Shown in pieces: positions 18,615-26,304 of a stretch of 64,000 nt of DNA. The position numbers and the translations under genes are program-made. Position 1 is the stretch's first letter. Every line of letters starts with the position of its first letter. This DNA comes from Tumebacillus lacus (GTDB lineage: Bacteria; Bacillota; Bacilli; Tumebacillales; Tumebacillaceae). The notes below the pieces were generated by a model, which saw only the letters and a program-made list of their open reading frames with translations, had not been told where the DNA came from and searched no databases. Location of the stretch: assembly GCF_026410385.1 (NCBI RefSeq), contig NZ_JAPMLT010000015.1:1-64000 (forward strand), read 5' to 3'.

Positions 18615-18656
18615 AAAAAAAGACCAACTTCGCGAAAGGAAGTTGGTCTTTTTCTT
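18615..18656. terminator. Two-way terminator between the ABC operon and the RDD gene
   Basis: AGACCAACTT (18621-18630) pairs with AAGTTGGTCT (18640-18649), with A-run before and T-run after, serving both converging genes. Confidence 0.85.
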
Positions 18657-18663
18657 CTCTGCA

Positions 18664-19086
18664 CTACGCCTTGACGACGATGGTGCCGCCGATGTAGTCG
18701 TGCAGACCGCGCTTGTCTTCGCCGAGCGCGATCAGGTAGCCGATCAGGAAGGTGATGCTGTTGACCCAACGGCCGATGACTTCACGCAGCAGGAGACGTC
18801 CGAAGGAGACGCGTGCGCCGTCTTTGCGGACGATGCGGATGCCGAGGATTTTTTTGCCGAGCGTCTGCCCGTTCATGATCGCCGGCAGAACCACCGAGTA
18901 CAGAGCAGCCGCGACAAAGACGAACAGGTAGCCGATCAGGAACACGACCAGTTGTTCCTCTTCCGTGCCGTCGACCGACAGAGCGCCGACCATGAAGATG
19001 CCGATCAGGATGCTGGCGATGATCCCCACGAGGATCGAGTCGATCAGCAGGGCACCCAAACGGATGCCAAAAGATGCCTTAGTCAT
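18664..19086 (-). CDS. RDD family membrane protein
   Basis: 140 aa from ATG 19086, placed five bases after TTGGAGG. The RDD signature appears as R..A..ID at the N-terminus (FGIRLGALLIDS), with LGKKILGIRIVRKDG in the middle and three hydrophobic segments. Family members sit in the cytoplasmic membrane; some have been linked to Na+ or other ion transport in Bacillus relatives, but function is generally unassigned. Converges on the ABC operon and diverges from signal peptidase. Confidence 0.85.
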   Translation of the reverse strand: MTKASFGIRLGALLIDSILVGIIASILIGIFMVGALSVDGTEEEQLVVFLIGYLFVFVAAALYSVVLPAIMNGQTLGKKILGIRIVRKDGARVSFGRLLLREVIGRWVNSITFLIGYLIALGEDKRGLHDYIGGTIVVKA

Positions 19087-19277
19087 ATTTGCCTCCAAAT
19101 TAATAAAGATTTATTTCATGGATAAGTATAGCACAATACAGTACTATCCAGCAATTGGGAATTACAAGTTTTAACAAAAAGTGCGGAAAGTAACAGATAA
19201 TTCATAGTTTTGAAGAGGCGGTTTGTGTTACGATGGGGGTATAAGGGTGTGTTACGTGAGCAAAGGAGTGAAGAGCC

Positions 19278-19811
19278 TTGAAACGTCTGGGGACCTTTTT
19301 GAAAGAATGGATGTCTGTGATTTGCGTCATCGTCTTTGTGCTGCTGTTCAGCACATACGTTGGCAACGCCGCCTACATCCCGTCGGAGTCGATGGTGCCG
19401 ACCTTGCACGTCCACGATGTCGTCGGCGTCAACAAAGCGATCGATCCGCAAGAGGATTTGGCTGTGGGCGACGTGGTAGTCTTCTACCCGCCGCTGAACG
19501 AACGATCGGAGGAACTGTTCATCAAACGGTTGATCGGCAAAGGCGGCGACACCATCGAGATCCGCGACGGCGTGCTGATCCGCAACGGAGAGCCGGTCGT
19601 CGAGCCGTACCTGCGCGAGGAAAAGATGAACTACCAATACGGCCCGATCACCGTCCCGGAAGGCAAGTTCTTCTTCCTCGGTGACAACCGCAACGAAAGC
19701 CTCGACTCCCACCTCTGGCCGACCCCGTTCGTCGAAGAGGAAAAGATCGTCGGCAAGGCGCAGTTTAAAATGTACCCGTTTGACGAGATCGGATCGGGTT
19801 TTTCGGAGTAG
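19278..19811 (+). CDS. lepB: Signal peptidase I
   Basis: 177 aa, TTG start 8 bases after AAAGGAGTG. One N-terminal membrane anchor (11-32), then the S26 catalytic Ser38 in PSESMVPT and the general base Lys83 in FIKRLIGKGGD; the C-terminal box GDNRNESLDSHLW is present. Cleaves signal peptides of secreted proteins on the outer face of the membrane. Size is that of the short Bacillus SipS-type enzymes. Monocistronic; the antitoxin promoter of the next locus starts seven bases after its stop codon. Confidence 0.95.
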   Translation: MKRLGTFLKEWMSVICVIVFVLLFSTYVGNAAYIPSESMVPTLHVHDVVGVNKAIDPQEDLAVGDVVVFYPPLNERSEELFIKRLIGKGGDTIEIRDGVLIRNGEPVVEPYLREEKMNYQYGPITVPEGKFFFLGDNRNESLDSHLWPTPFVEEEKIVGKAQFKMYPFDEIGSGFSE

Positions 19812-19817
19812 GATCGC

Positions 19818-19847
19818 TTGCGTGGATAGACGGAGTTGTGATAGCAT
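19818..19847 (+). promoter_or_regulatory. Promoter of antitoxin RNA, copy 1
   Basis: TTGCGT (19818-19823), 18-base spacer, TAGCAT (19842-19847). The same boxes with the same spacing occur in copy 2 (61930-61959), which is the main support. Confidence 0.6.
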
Positions 19848-19853
19848 AAAAAT

Positions 19854-19990
19854 AACAAATGGAGCCGAGGGTGATACTCGGCTCCACATGTAACAACTGA
19901 CCTGGGGCATTCCTCCGCGTCTGTTGTACAATCGGGAGAAAGTAGCCACCAAGGGCCTAGGAAACCATTGGGTGGCTACTTTTTTATTTC
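19854..19990 (+). ncRNA. Candidate antisense antitoxin RNA, type I toxin-antitoxin copy 1
   Basis: Predicted to start about seven bases after the TAGCAT box and to end at a terminator whose stem pairs AGTAGCCACC (19941-19950) with GGTGGCTACT (19971-19980), followed by a T-run. Its 3' end reaches the stop codon of the toxin gene on the other strand, so it would be fully complementary to the toxin mRNA 3' region, the arrangement known from bsrG/SR4 and txpA/RatA. The hairpin GGAGCCGAG/CTCGGCTCC at 19861-19885, read on the minus strand, is the likely toxin mRNA terminator. No expression evidence is available. Confidence 0.6.
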
Positions 19991-20088
19991 AAGACGACGA
20001 AGACGAACGTGAGCAAGGCAATCAAAAACATGCCGAATTGCAGCATGAGAGCCAAGACGGTCAACACGGTGTTGTCAGTCTTCTTCAT
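19984..20088 (-). CDS. Holin-like type I toxin peptide, copy 1
   Basis: 34 aa: a short polar start (MKKTDNT) then one hydrophobic helix with the family core LMLQFGMFLIALLTFVF and a final Lys. This matches the small putative holin-like toxins of Bacillota (TxpA/BsrG-type membrane toxins). GGAGGTGAGG lies ten bases upstream but its GGAGG is complementary to an upstream CCTCC (plus strand 20099-20103 with 20110-20114), so the ribosome site can be hidden. The toxin would depolarise or disturb the cell membrane; the antisense RNA above would block it. Confidence 0.8.
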   Translation of the reverse strand: MKKTDNTVLTVLALMLQFGMFLIALLTFVFVVLK

Positions 20089-20160
20089 CTGTGCCTCACC
20101 TCCTTATGCGGAGGAAAGACGAGCACCCAATGTGTTCAGTTGTTGGTTGTTACAAGCATC

Positions 20161-20189
20161 AGTATAGCAATCGTGTTTATGCTTGCCCA
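20161..20189 (-). promoter_or_regulatory. Promoter of holin-like toxin, copy 1
   Basis: On the minus strand: TGGGCA (20189-20184), 17-base spacer, TATACT (20166-20161). The mRNA would begin near 20154 with TGTAACAAC, which is perfectly complementary to GTTGTTACA in its own 3' region (19889-19897). Boxes and spacing are repeated in copy 2. Confidence 0.65.
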
Positions 20190-20230
20190 GTAGTTTTATA
20201 GTTTTAAGTAAAGTGGAAATACATTCATAG

Positions 20231-20280
20231 AATAGAGCCCTCTTCTTAAGATGAAGAGGGCTCTCTTTGATTTTCCTTTT
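20231..20280. terminator. Stand-alone terminator between the toxin locus and the next gene
   Basis: AGAGCCCTCTTC (20234-20245) pairs with GAAGAGGGCTCT (20253-20264), followed by a T-rich stretch. No gene ends into it; it may insulate the toxin promoter from its surroundings. Confidence 0.6.
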
Positions 20281-20342
20281 GCGTGATTTTGTACATCACC
20301 TACATTGTCTATGTAAGTACAACTAATGTTGAAAGATTATAA

Positions 20343-20370
20343 TTGACAGACGCATATATTTCATTATAAA
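20343..20370 (+). promoter_or_regulatory. Sigma-A promoter of the beta-propeller gene
   Basis: Perfect TTGACA (20343-20348), 16-base spacer, TATAAA (20365-20370), 49 bases before the start codon of the next gene. Confidence 0.65.
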
Positions 20371-20418
20371 TTTACACCACAACAGAAAATATTAGATAAA
20401 ACAGGAGGTACATCCAAC

Positions 20419-21711
20419 ATGTCGCGCAAGAAAACTTGGGTTGTCTTGACGGGCTCTGTGCTGGCAGCCGGGGCATTGCTCGGGAGCTTGGGCCAGAGCG
20501 CTTCCACGTCGTCGTACGGGAACGTGCTCGCAATGGCGTCGGTGACGGTGGTGGAGGAGGGGCAAGAGATGGTCGTCCTCACGCAGCCGACGCAAAAGCA
20601 ACTGAACGAACTCAACCGCCTGCTCGCGGGAAATCCGACGCTCACCGAAGACCGCCATGCGTATCGCAAAGTGTTTGAGGTGAAAGCAAAGGGTCTCGAC
20701 CAGCAAAAAAACAAAGCGGACAAGGCGCTCAAACGCCACTCCGTCTCCTTCACGGAAGAGCTGTCCGGCGAAGAAGTCGTGCTCGACCTCATGTCCTACG
20801 ACACGCAAAACGGCAAGAAGTTCGCCGAAGAGCCGGGCTCGGCCACGCCGAAACTGCACAAAAACCCGCAGGTGGAGGGGCAGTTCCTCTTTGAGAAAAA
20901 CTCGGGCCTCTACCTGCTCGACACCAAGACGATGAAAGTCAAACCGGTCGGCGATCATCAAAAGCGCGTGCAACTGATGAAAGAACAGCACGCCGCCACC
21001 GACCACAACGATCACCAGCACGAGCGTCTGCTCTACTTCGCCGCCCAGCCGGTCTGGTCGGCTGACGGCAAACAGGTCGCGTTTGTCTCCAACCGCGACG
21101 CGTACGAGACGGACAAGCCGGGCCTGGAGTCGCTCTACGTCCTCGACGTTGCGACCGGCGTGGAAACCAAAGTCCTCGGCGGCGGCGATCTGGCAGCGGC
21201 CAGACCGTTTGGCTGGACGGCTGACGGAGAGATCCTGCTGACCGAGTACCGCTGGATCAACAACGCGCCCGACGCGACGCTGGTCCGCTACAACCCGCAG
21301 ACCAAACAGCGTCAGGAGACGGCAAAAGGCGAGTACGTCGCGCTGTCCGATGACAAAGCGACCCTGCTCTACACCACGGGCCAAGGCGAAAACGTGAAAC
21401 TCTACGCCCACTCCCTCCTCACCGGCAAATCGGAGCTGCTCTACAAAGCGTCGAACGGCGAAGTGCTGCGCTCCTACATGGCGGACTTCTCCGCAGACGG
21501 CACCCGCGTCGTGTTCGACGTGCAGCGCAACGACGATGCCGCGCAGTCGCTGGTCGTCTATGATCTCACCTCCAAATCGGAGCAACGTCTGACGATCCCG
21601 GCAGGCAAACAGCTCACCGGCCAAGTCGTGTTTGCTGGCGACCAACTGGTAGTTCCGGTGGAGAGCCTGAAAGATCTGACGGCGGAGACGCTGCTCATGT
21701 CGGTCAATTAA
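20419..21711 (+). CDS. Secreted TolB-like beta-propeller protein
   Basis: 430 aa, ATG after ACAGGAGG. An N-terminal signal peptide (about 1-28) is followed by a long region with WD40/PD40-type blades, clearest as AQPVWSADGKQVAFVSNRD and ADFSADGTRVVFDVQRND. A histidine-rich stretch (ATDHNDHQHERL) lies before the first clear blade. Such propellers bind proteins or ligands outside the cell; no catalytic motif is visible. 18 bases separate it from the M23 gene, with which it is probably co-transcribed. Confidence 0.7.
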   Translation: MSRKKTWVVLTGSVLAAGALLGSLGQSASTSSYGNVLAMASVTVVEEGQEMVVLTQPTQKQLNELNRLLAGNPTLTEDRHAYRKVFEVKAKGLDQQKNKADKALKRHSVSFTEELSGEEVVLDLMSYDTQNGKKFAEEPGSATPKLHKNPQVEGQFLFEKNSGLYLLDTKTMKVKPVGDHQKRVQLMKEQHAATDHNDHQHERLLYFAAQPVWSADGKQVAFVSNRDAYETDKPGLESLYVLDVATGVETKVLGGGDLAAARPFGWTADGEILLTEYRWINNAPDATLVRYNPQTKQRQETAKGEYVALSDDKATLLYTTGQGENVKLYAHSLLTGKSELLYKASNGEVLRSYMADFSADGTRVVFDVQRNDDAAQSLVVYDLTSKSEQRLTIPAGKQLTGQVVFAGDQLVVPVESLKDLTAETLLMSVN

Positions 21712-21729
21712 AAAGGGAGGATGGAAGAG

Positions 21730-22650
21730 ATGAAAAAGCTGATCGCCTCAGTACTGGCTCTGACTGTCATCGCGCCGACGACCGTTTTGGCGGCTGACTA
21801 CTCGATTGTCTTCACCGGCACGACCACGGGGGCCGGAACGATCAACCTCGGCAACCCGCACAGCACCTATTTCACCGTCACTTCGAAATTCAACCAGCCG
21901 CGCAACGTCAACGGCACCAACCCGCATCGCGGCACCGACCTCGGGGCTCCTTACGGCGAGTCGATCTATGCGAGTTGGAACGGCTGGGTGACCTATACGA
22001 ATATCGGCGCGTACGACCTGATCGTCTACCTCGACATCAACAACGACGGGCTGAAAAATGACAATGCCTACATCAAATACGACCACATCTCCGCCATTCA
22101 CGTCGCGAACGGAGCGGCGATCACCAAAGGGCAGCGCATCGCGTCGACCGGCAACGAAGGCGGGGTCTATGCAGCACATACGCACTTTGGCGTGATGAAG
22201 GACTCCGGCGCGGACGGCACGCCCGATTATTGGGTGCGCAATGAGCCGTATTACCGCACGGTGGCGGCGTGGGATTACGGGAAGGAGCTCGACTTTATCT
22301 CCTACTCGACGTACAACAGCAACACGGGCTCGGTCTATGCGTACGCGCATGACTCCGGCGGTGCGGAAACGTTGGCGGCGACCGACGTCACCTTCTTCCA
22401 TCGCAAAGCGGGCACGGCAACATGGACCGCTTCGACGCCGACCAAGAACGGCAACCAATTTACGCTGAACTTCACAGGCAAATACCCGGCCGGCACCTCG
22501 ATTCACTGGATGGTTCGTGCCAACCGCCCGTCTGTCATCAGCACCGGCAAGCCTTATTGGGCGTTTCACAATCCCAAATTTGCTCAGCCGGACTACGACC
22601 CGAACGCGACGGCGTACGCGTACGACTACTTCACCAACACGGTGCAGTAA
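21730..22650 (+). CDS. Secreted M23-family metallopeptidase
   Basis: 306 aa from ATG 21730, nine bases after GGGAGG; an ATG at 21721 abuts that site. Signal peptide 1-21 (cleavage after VLA). The M23 (lysostaphin-type) zinc site is visible: His66 and Asp70 in HRGTDLGAPYG, and His150/His152 in HTHFG. The C-terminal ~120 residues look like a beta-rich accessory domain. Predicted to cut peptide cross-links in peptidoglycan or another secreted target. Follows the beta-propeller gene and precedes a terminator. Confidence 0.85.
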   Translation: MKKLIASVLALTVIAPTTVLAADYSIVFTGTTTGAGTINLGNPHSTYFTVTSKFNQPRNVNGTNPHRGTDLGAPYGESIYASWNGWVTYTNIGAYDLIVYLDINNDGLKNDNAYIKYDHISAIHVANGAAITKGQRIASTGNEGGVYAAHTHFGVMKDSGADGTPDYWVRNEPYYRTVAAWDYGKELDFISYSTYNSNTGSVYAYAHDSGGAETLAATDVTFFHRKAGTATWTASTPTKNGNQFTLNFTGKYPAGTSIHWMVRANRPSVISTGKPYWAFHNPKFAQPDYDPNATAYAYDYFTNTVQ

Positions 22651-22668
22651 GATTCGGCAAAACGACGA

Positions 22669-22699
22669 CAAACCCCGATCTGATTCGGGGTTTTCTTAT
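22669..22699 (+). terminator. Terminator after the M23 gene
   Basis: AACCCCGA (22671-22678) pairs with TCGGGGTT (22685-22692), followed by a T-rich stretch. Confidence 0.8.
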
Positions 22700-22796
22700 T
22701 TTTTTGTCATGGGATCTTCATCTTGTCTCATAAATTTGTATGGTAAGATATAGGAAGGTTATAAATCTACTATTCTGAGATTGGGAGAGTTGCAGA

Positions 22797-24041
22797 GTGA
22801 AACGATCCTTTGCCAGCCTGACAACCGCCGTTGCCCTTCTGTTGGCGCTCATCGCCGAACCGGCATCTGCACTGGGCGTGACAGACACCACAACGCCCTC
22901 GCCCCGCGTGAAAATAGAATTGGACGGGTACCCGTTGCAGGTGAACCCGGAACCGTTGATTTATGAAGGACGCACCCTCGTACCGTTCCGAGCCCTCGCC
23001 GAGTCGCTCGGTCTGACGGTCGGATTTGACGCGGGGACAGACACCGTGCACGCGGCCAACGGACAGATGGACATCCGCATGCAGATCGGCCGACACACCG
23101 CCACCGTCAACGGTCAGCCGGTCGCACTGGATGTGCCGCCGATGATCCTGCAAGACCGCACCTTTGTCCCGGCCCGCTTTTTGAGCGAATCGGTCGGTGC
23201 CAAAGTCTCGTGGGACGCGGCCAACGCCACGGTGGAGATCGCCTCGCAGCCGCGAGATCTGAACACATTGGTCTTCTACGGCCTCGGCTCGTATGACAAG
23301 CGCGGCTACCTGCCGAAATTTGATGAAGCGTCCTTCACTTGGTCGCGCCTGAACGCAACGGGGGATCTGGTGTTCGACGAAAGCGAATACCAATGGCCGC
23401 AGGAAGGGGCCGCCGATCTTCTGCGCGAAGTCCGCGAAGCCAAAGTCGGCACCTCGCTGATGGTCTTTTCGGAAAATGCGTCGGGAGAATTGACGCGCTT
23501 GTTGGAAGATAAACAGTTGCAGGAGCAGTTTATCCATACTTTGACGGCCAAACTGTTGAGCGAGGGCATCGAGAGCGCGGTGCTCGACTTCGAAACGCTC
23601 GGCAGGTACGGCGATGACATCGAAGCGGTGCAGGTCCAATACGCCGCGTTCGTTGAGCGTGTCGCCGAGGCCCTGCACGAACACGACCGCAAACTGACCG
23701 TCGTCGTCTCGCCGCTGAACGGGGCCTACCGAGGCTACGACTACAGAGCGATCGCGGCCCACGCAGACCACCTGTTCGTGATGGCCTACTCCTACATCGA
23801 CGACAAACTCCCGCAACCGCTCGACCGCATCAACGAAGCGATCGAACTGGCGACCGCCGAAGTCGCTCCGCAAAAACTCCTTCTCGGCATCTCCGCCTTC
23901 AGCGAAACCCCGGAAACGGTGGGGCAGAAGATCGGACTGGCGAAGCGGCATAACTTGGACGGCGTCGGATTCTGGATCTTGAAACTGTTCGACGACCCGT
24001 TCATGCAAGGCGTGGAAAAGCAGTTGCTGATGGGGAAATAG
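22797..24041 (+). CDS. Copper amine oxidase N-like domain protein with glycoside hydrolase 18-type domain
   Basis: 414 aa, GTG start after GGGAGAG. Signal peptide 1-25. Residues ~35-150 hold the stalk domain called copper amine oxidase N-terminal domain (YEGRTLVPFRALAESLG and QDRTFVPARFLSESVGA), widely used as an envelope-binding module in Bacillota. Residues ~155-414 resemble GH18/YaaH-type (beta/alpha)8 hydrolases: the strand GIESAVLDFETLG keeps the D-x-E end of the DxxDxDxE motif, and HLFVMAYSYID matches a later active-site strand. Likely acts on cell wall or spore polysaccharide; that is inference. Confidence 0.75.
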   Translation: MKRSFASLTTAVALLLALIAEPASALGVTDTTTPSPRVKIELDGYPLQVNPEPLIYEGRTLVPFRALAESLGLTVGFDAGTDTVHAANGQMDIRMQIGRHTATVNGQPVALDVPPMILQDRTFVPARFLSESVGAKVSWDAANATVEIASQPRDLNTLVFYGLGSYDKRGYLPKFDEASFTWSRLNATGDLVFDESEYQWPQEGAADLLREVREAKVGTSLMVFSENASGELTRLLEDKQLQEQFIHTLTAKLLSEGIESAVLDFETLGRYGDDIEAVQVQYAAFVERVAEALHEHDRKLTVVVSPLNGAYRGYDYRAIAAHADHLFVMAYSYIDDKLPQPLDRINEAIELATAEVAPQKLLLGISAFSETPETVGQKIGLAKRHNLDGVGFWILKLFDDPFMQGVEKQLLMGK

Positions 24042-24053
24042 GAATCAAACACG

Positions 24054-24084
24054 AAACGCAGTCTCTGTGAGACTGCGTTTTGTT
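24054..24084 (+). terminator. Terminator after the GH18-like gene
   Basis: AACGCAGTCT pairs with AGACTGCGTT, followed by TTGTTGCATTT. Confidence 0.75.
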
Positions 24085-24116
24085 GCATTTGTCCTCGGAT
24101 GACGGCGGAATGATAA

Positions 24117-24156
24117 GAAAAAACGGCAGCCCCTCAACAGAGAGGCTGCCGTTTTT
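24117..24156. terminator. Terminator of the 109-aa gene (two-way)
   Basis: AAACGGCAGCC (24121-24131) pairs with GGCTGCCGTTT (24144-24154); A-run and T-run on either side. Confidence 0.8.
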
Positions 24157-24157
24157 C

Positions 24158-24487
24158 CTATTCCATCACTTCATAGCCAAGCGCTTCTAAGATGACGATC
24201 GTCGAGCGGCGAGCGAAGTAGAACAGTGTCTTCGAGACGATGCCGACGACTTGGTATTCGGAGCCGAGGTGGTCGACTAAGATCCATTCGGTGAATTTCT
24301 TTTCGCTGTAGGAGTAGAGCCCTTGGATGCTAAAGTCTTGGCCGTTGCTGGTCAGCAGGGCGGCGTGAAGGGAAATGCCGTTCATGGTGAAGGTCAGGTG
24401 TTCCAAGCGGAAGCGATGTTCGACTTGGTTGACAGGCAAGATCTTCGACTCGACCTGGCTTATCGTGTCGCGAAGTGATTTTATCAT
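24158..24487 (-). CDS. Hypothetical protein, 109 aa
   Basis: I do not recognise this family. The protein is soluble, with an amphipathic start and a beta-rich middle (FRLEHLTFTMNGISLHAALLTSN, then YSYSEKKFTEWILVDHLG), ending in a hydrophobic helix. The ATG at 24487 is preceded by a GGAGAGGCGAGAG-type ribosome site. It is divergent from the pyruvate oxidase-like gene and has its own terminator, which supports a real gene. Confidence 0.6.
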   Translation of the reverse strand: MIKSLRDTISQVESKILPVNQVEHRFRLEHLTFTMNGISLHAALLTSNGQDFSIQGLYSYSEKKFTEWILVDHLGSEYQVVGIVSKTLFYFARRSTIVILEALGYEVME

Positions 24488-24583
24488 GTCTCTCTCGCCT
24501 CTCCGGTTATAAATGGTATGGAAGACCTGGTTCGGGACACGCTAACCCTGATAAATTTCGAATGAAAGGGCGTGTGTACCTAA

Positions 24584-26257
24584 ATGGTACAGGACACAAA
24601 GAACCAAAGTCAAACCCATAAATTGCCTGTTAATCAAATTTCCACCGTCGCCGACACGATTGTCGAGCAACTGGCCGCCTACGGGGTGCAGCGGATCTAC
24701 GGGGTGCTCGGCGATACGTTTTTGGATCTGATGGACGCCATTGACCGCTCCAAACAAATCGAGTTCATCGCCGTCAAACACGAGTCCACCGCCGCCTTCA
24801 TGGCCTCCGCTGAAGCAAAGCTCACGCGCCGCCTCGGCGTCTGTCTCGCCCAGTCCGGCCCTGGCATCGCCAATCTGCTCAACGGCCTTGGCGACGCCTA
24901 TATGGACAAAGCTCCGGTGCTCGCCATCACCGGCCAAGTGCCGACAAACAAGATCGGCACAGACGCGAAACAATACATCGACCAGCAAGTGTTGATTCAG
25001 CCCCTCGCCGCCTACTCCGCCCAACTGTCGTCGCCGCAAGCGACGGTCGATCTGTTTGCGAAGGCGATTCAGACGGCGTTGCAGTGGAGCAAGGTGACGC
25101 ACATCTCGGTGCCCAAAGACCTGTTTGCCATGCAGCAGACGAAGCCGGTGCGCACGTCGCCGCAGTTGATCGCCGGCGAGATGCAGGTGGACCCGACGGA
25201 GATCGAGCAGGCGGTTGCGATCTTGAAACAGGCGCAGCGGCCGGTCGTCGTCGCAGGCGTCGGCAGCAAGCCTGCCGCCGCGCACCTCACCGCGCTGTGC
25301 GACGCGCTCGGGGCCGGGCTGATCCTCTCGATGGGCGCGCGGGGCACGGTCGACGAGAGCTACCCAAACCTCCTCGGCGGCCTTGGCAAAGCGGGCAGCC
25401 CGCAGGCGTCGCACGTATTGAAAAAAGCGGACGTCGTCCTCCTCGCCGGAGACATGTGGTGGCCGGAAGGGTATGTGCCGGAAAACACCCGCATCGTACA
25501 GATCGACGTGCAGGGGGCCAACATCGGCTCCGCATTCCAAGTGGAACTCGGCGTGATCGGCTCGACGGAAAAGGTACTCCCGGCGCTGGTGCAGAACCTG
25601 CAAGGTCACAAGCCCGACCCGCAATGGCTGCAAGAGGTCCGGCAAGCCCGCCAGCAATGGAACGCGACCGTTGAGAGCGAAGCGTCGACAGAAGGCTCTC
25701 CGGTGCATCCGGCCCGCCTCGTGCGCGGGTTGCAACGAGCGGCGGCACAGGATGCGGTGATCTGCGTGGACACGGGGGATCACACGGTCTGGTTCAACCG
25801 CATCTTCCAAGCGCAGCCGGAGCAGGACGTGCTGTTCTCCGGGCAATGGCGCTCGATGGGCTTTGCGCTGCCCGCCGCGATGGCCGCCCAACTGGCTCAG
25901 CCAAAGCGACAAGTGGTCGCGCTGATCGGCGACGGCTGCCTCGGCATGTCGCTGGCCGATCTCTCGACGGCGGCCAGATACGATCTGCCGGTGAAATTGG
26001 TCATCGTCAACAACGGCCAACTCCAGATGGAAACCGACCGCCAGATCGTCGGCCGTCACAGCCGGATCGGGTCGGAGTTGACCAACCCCGATTTTGTCAA
26101 GATCGCCGAAGCCTGCGGACTGGCCGGGTTTAAAGTCACCGACTCCTCGGAGCTCGACCAGATCCTCTCGCAAGCGTTCTCCCTGCCAGGTCCCGTGCTG
26201 GTCGATGTGTCGACCGACGCGGTGGTGTTCCCGGTCACGGAGCCGAAGGAAGCGTAA
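24584..26257 (+). CDS. Thiamine-diphosphate enzyme, pyruvate oxidase type
   Basis: 557 aa, full length for the acetohydroxyacid synthase / pyruvate oxidase family. The N-terminal pyrimidine domain has the activating Glu in VKHESTAAFMA; the central domain has the FAD/nucleotide-type VVVAGVGSKPAA strand; the C-terminal domain has the TPP/Mg motif GDGCLGMSLADL followed ~25 residues later by NN. Overall closest to PoxB/YdaP-like pyruvate oxidases that turn pyruvate into acetate or acetyl phosphate; a decarboxylase or acetolactate synthase-like role cannot be excluded. No partner small subunit is present. The ribosome site is weak (GAAAGGG, far from the ATG). Confidence 0.82.
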   Translation: MVQDTKNQSQTHKLPVNQISTVADTIVEQLAAYGVQRIYGVLGDTFLDLMDAIDRSKQIEFIAVKHESTAAFMASAEAKLTRRLGVCLAQSGPGIANLLNGLGDAYMDKAPVLAITGQVPTNKIGTDAKQYIDQQVLIQPLAAYSAQLSSPQATVDLFAKAIQTALQWSKVTHISVPKDLFAMQQTKPVRTSPQLIAGEMQVDPTEIEQAVAILKQAQRPVVVAGVGSKPAAAHLTALCDALGAGLILSMGARGTVDESYPNLLGGLGKAGSPQASHVLKKADVVLLAGDMWWPEGYVPENTRIVQIDVQGANIGSAFQVELGVIGSTEKVLPALVQNLQGHKPDPQWLQEVRQARQQWNATVESEASTEGSPVHPARLVRGLQRAAAQDAVICVDTGDHTVWFNRIFQAQPEQDVLFSGQWRSMGFALPAAMAAQLAQPKRQVVALIGDGCLGMSLADLSTAARYDLPVKLVIVNNGQLQMETDRQIVGRHSRIGSELTNPDFVKIAEACGLAGFKVTDSSELDQILSQAFSLPGPVLVDVSTDAVVFPVTEPKEA

Positions 26258-26263
26258 TTTTAG

Positions 26264-26298
26264 GAAACGCCGTCCATGTCATGGACGGCGTTTTTCTG
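26264..26298. terminator. Two-way terminator between the TPP enzyme and the chemotaxis receptor
   Basis: AAACGCCGTCCATG pairs with CATGGACGGCGTTT around a very small loop, with T-run after; serves both converging genes. Confidence 0.8.
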
Positions 26299-26304
26299 CT
26301 GGAA

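Larger units (their letters stand above)
19818..20189. repeat. Duplicated toxin-antitoxin element, copy 1
   Basis: About 370 bases sharing order and many sequence blocks with 61930-62296: antitoxin promoter, GGAGCCGAG hairpin, GTAACAACTGAC block, GTAGCCACC terminator, toxin gene, GGAGGTGAGGC site, CCTCC anti-site, GCACCCAA block and toxin promoter. Same orientation in both places. Confidence 0.8.

Noticed and set aside
24542-26173. 543-codon open frame opposite the pyruvate oxidase-like gene
   Set aside because: Antisense shadow without motifs; the plus strand has TPP-binding signatures.
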